Origin: Amycolatopsis granulosa
Lineage (GTDB): Bacteria; Actinomycetota; Actinomycetes; Mycobacteriales; Pseudonocardiaceae
DNA length: 64,000 bases
Reading direction: 5' to 3'
NCBI RefSeq assembly: GCF_011758745.1
Contig: NZ_JAANOV010000001.1
Coordinates: forward strand, 4,092,001 to 4,156,000
Shown here: positions 63,910 to 64,000 of the stretch, piece by piece
Position numbering within the stretch: the first letter of the stretch is position 1
Layout: each line of letters begins with the position of its first letter
The notes under the pieces: model-generated
The model's input: only the letters and a program-made list of their open reading frames with translations
The model's database searches: none
Told to the model about the DNA's origin: nothing
Made by a program: the position numbers and the translations under genes

Positions 63910-64000
63910 GTGGTCACCCGCAACGACGAGAAGCACCGCTACGAGATCCACGTCGAGGGAAAGCTGGGCGGGTTCGCCGAGTACCGCGAGCGCGGTGACG
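63910..64000 (+). CDS. GNAT-family N-acetyltransferase (partial, runs off right edge)
   Basis: Only 30 codons are visible: VVTRNDEKHRYEIHVEGKLG then GFAEYRERGD. This matches the start of small GNAT-like proteins (COG2388 type). AAGGAGAAA lies 7 nt before the GTG, and the gene starts 10 bp after the mfd stop, so it may be co-transcribed with mfd. Confidence 0.65.
   Translation, partial: MVTRNDEKHRYEIHVEGKLGGFAEYRERGD

Overview
The window is 64 kb of very GC-rich chromosomal DNA from an actinobacterium. The best fit is the family Pseudonocardiaceae, and Amycolatopsis or a close relative within it; this is inferred from gene content and order, without any database search. The conserved backbone follows the gene order I know from Mycobacterium tuberculosis Rv1002c to Rv1020: pmt/rsmI (divergent), metG, tatD, rpfB, rsmA, ispE, a fatty-acyl-AMP-ligase-like gene, pth, rplY, a lipoprotein, prs, glmU, tRNA-Gln, a TetR regulator and mfd. 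Between these core genes sit blocks of accessory genes.

Layout. 0-6.7 kb: a FUSC-type membrane protein with divergent marR, two bacterial PH-domain membrane proteins, a metal-sensing ArsR regulator divergent from a frameshifted P1B-type ATPase, and an SGNH hydrolase-TetR operon. 6.7-13 kb: a secreted GH20 hexosaminidase with a DasR-like site, a propionyl-CoA-synthetase-like enzyme, and a Ser/Thr kinase with an unusual domain order. 13-16 kb: a methyltransferase, protein O-mannosyltransferase and rsmI. 16.4-21.7 kb: an accessory operon (DUF1989, flavin-reductase-like, MFS) beside pabB. This locus has been duplicated and both copies have lost parts: one copy keeps flavin-reductase/MFS and a wrecked pabB, the other keeps pabB and wrecked flavin-reductase/MFS. 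21.7-26.7 kb: a G1 peptidase, a DUF4185 protein, a GH25-like protein and a PadR-controlled ABC exporter. 26.7-43.6 kb: the core translation, resuscitation and isoprenoid genes, with a SAM riboswitch, a Cys-containing leader peptide and an orphan MetN-like protein inserted between rsmA and ispE. 44-50.2 kb: a lipoprotein, an F420-type oxidoreductase, the glmU-prs operon, a GGDEF protein and tRNA-Gln. 50.4-60 kb: a desaturase and TetR, MerR plus paired SMR pumps, PadR and a glycosidase-like protein, an amino-acid permease, a PQQ-type sugar dehydrogenase, a two-component system and a small methyltransferase. 60.3-64 kb: mfd and the start of a GNAT gene.

Regulation is unusually legible. At least 17 genes have a TANNNT-like -10 box ending 6-8 nt before the start codon, the signature of leaderless mRNAs, and this was used to choose starts. 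Most local regulators have a clear inverted-repeat operator next to them. Two genes (the metal ATPase and a YCII protein) carry single-base frameshifts that are either real mutations or sequencing errors.

The most novel-looking system is at 32.0-33.3 kb. A SAM-I riboswitch appears to gate translation of a small leader peptide, followed by a lone MetN/NIL-type ATPase. That protein keeps Walker A but has altered Q-loop, signature, Walker B glutamate, D-loop and H-loop residues, and no permease or binding-protein gene is nearby.
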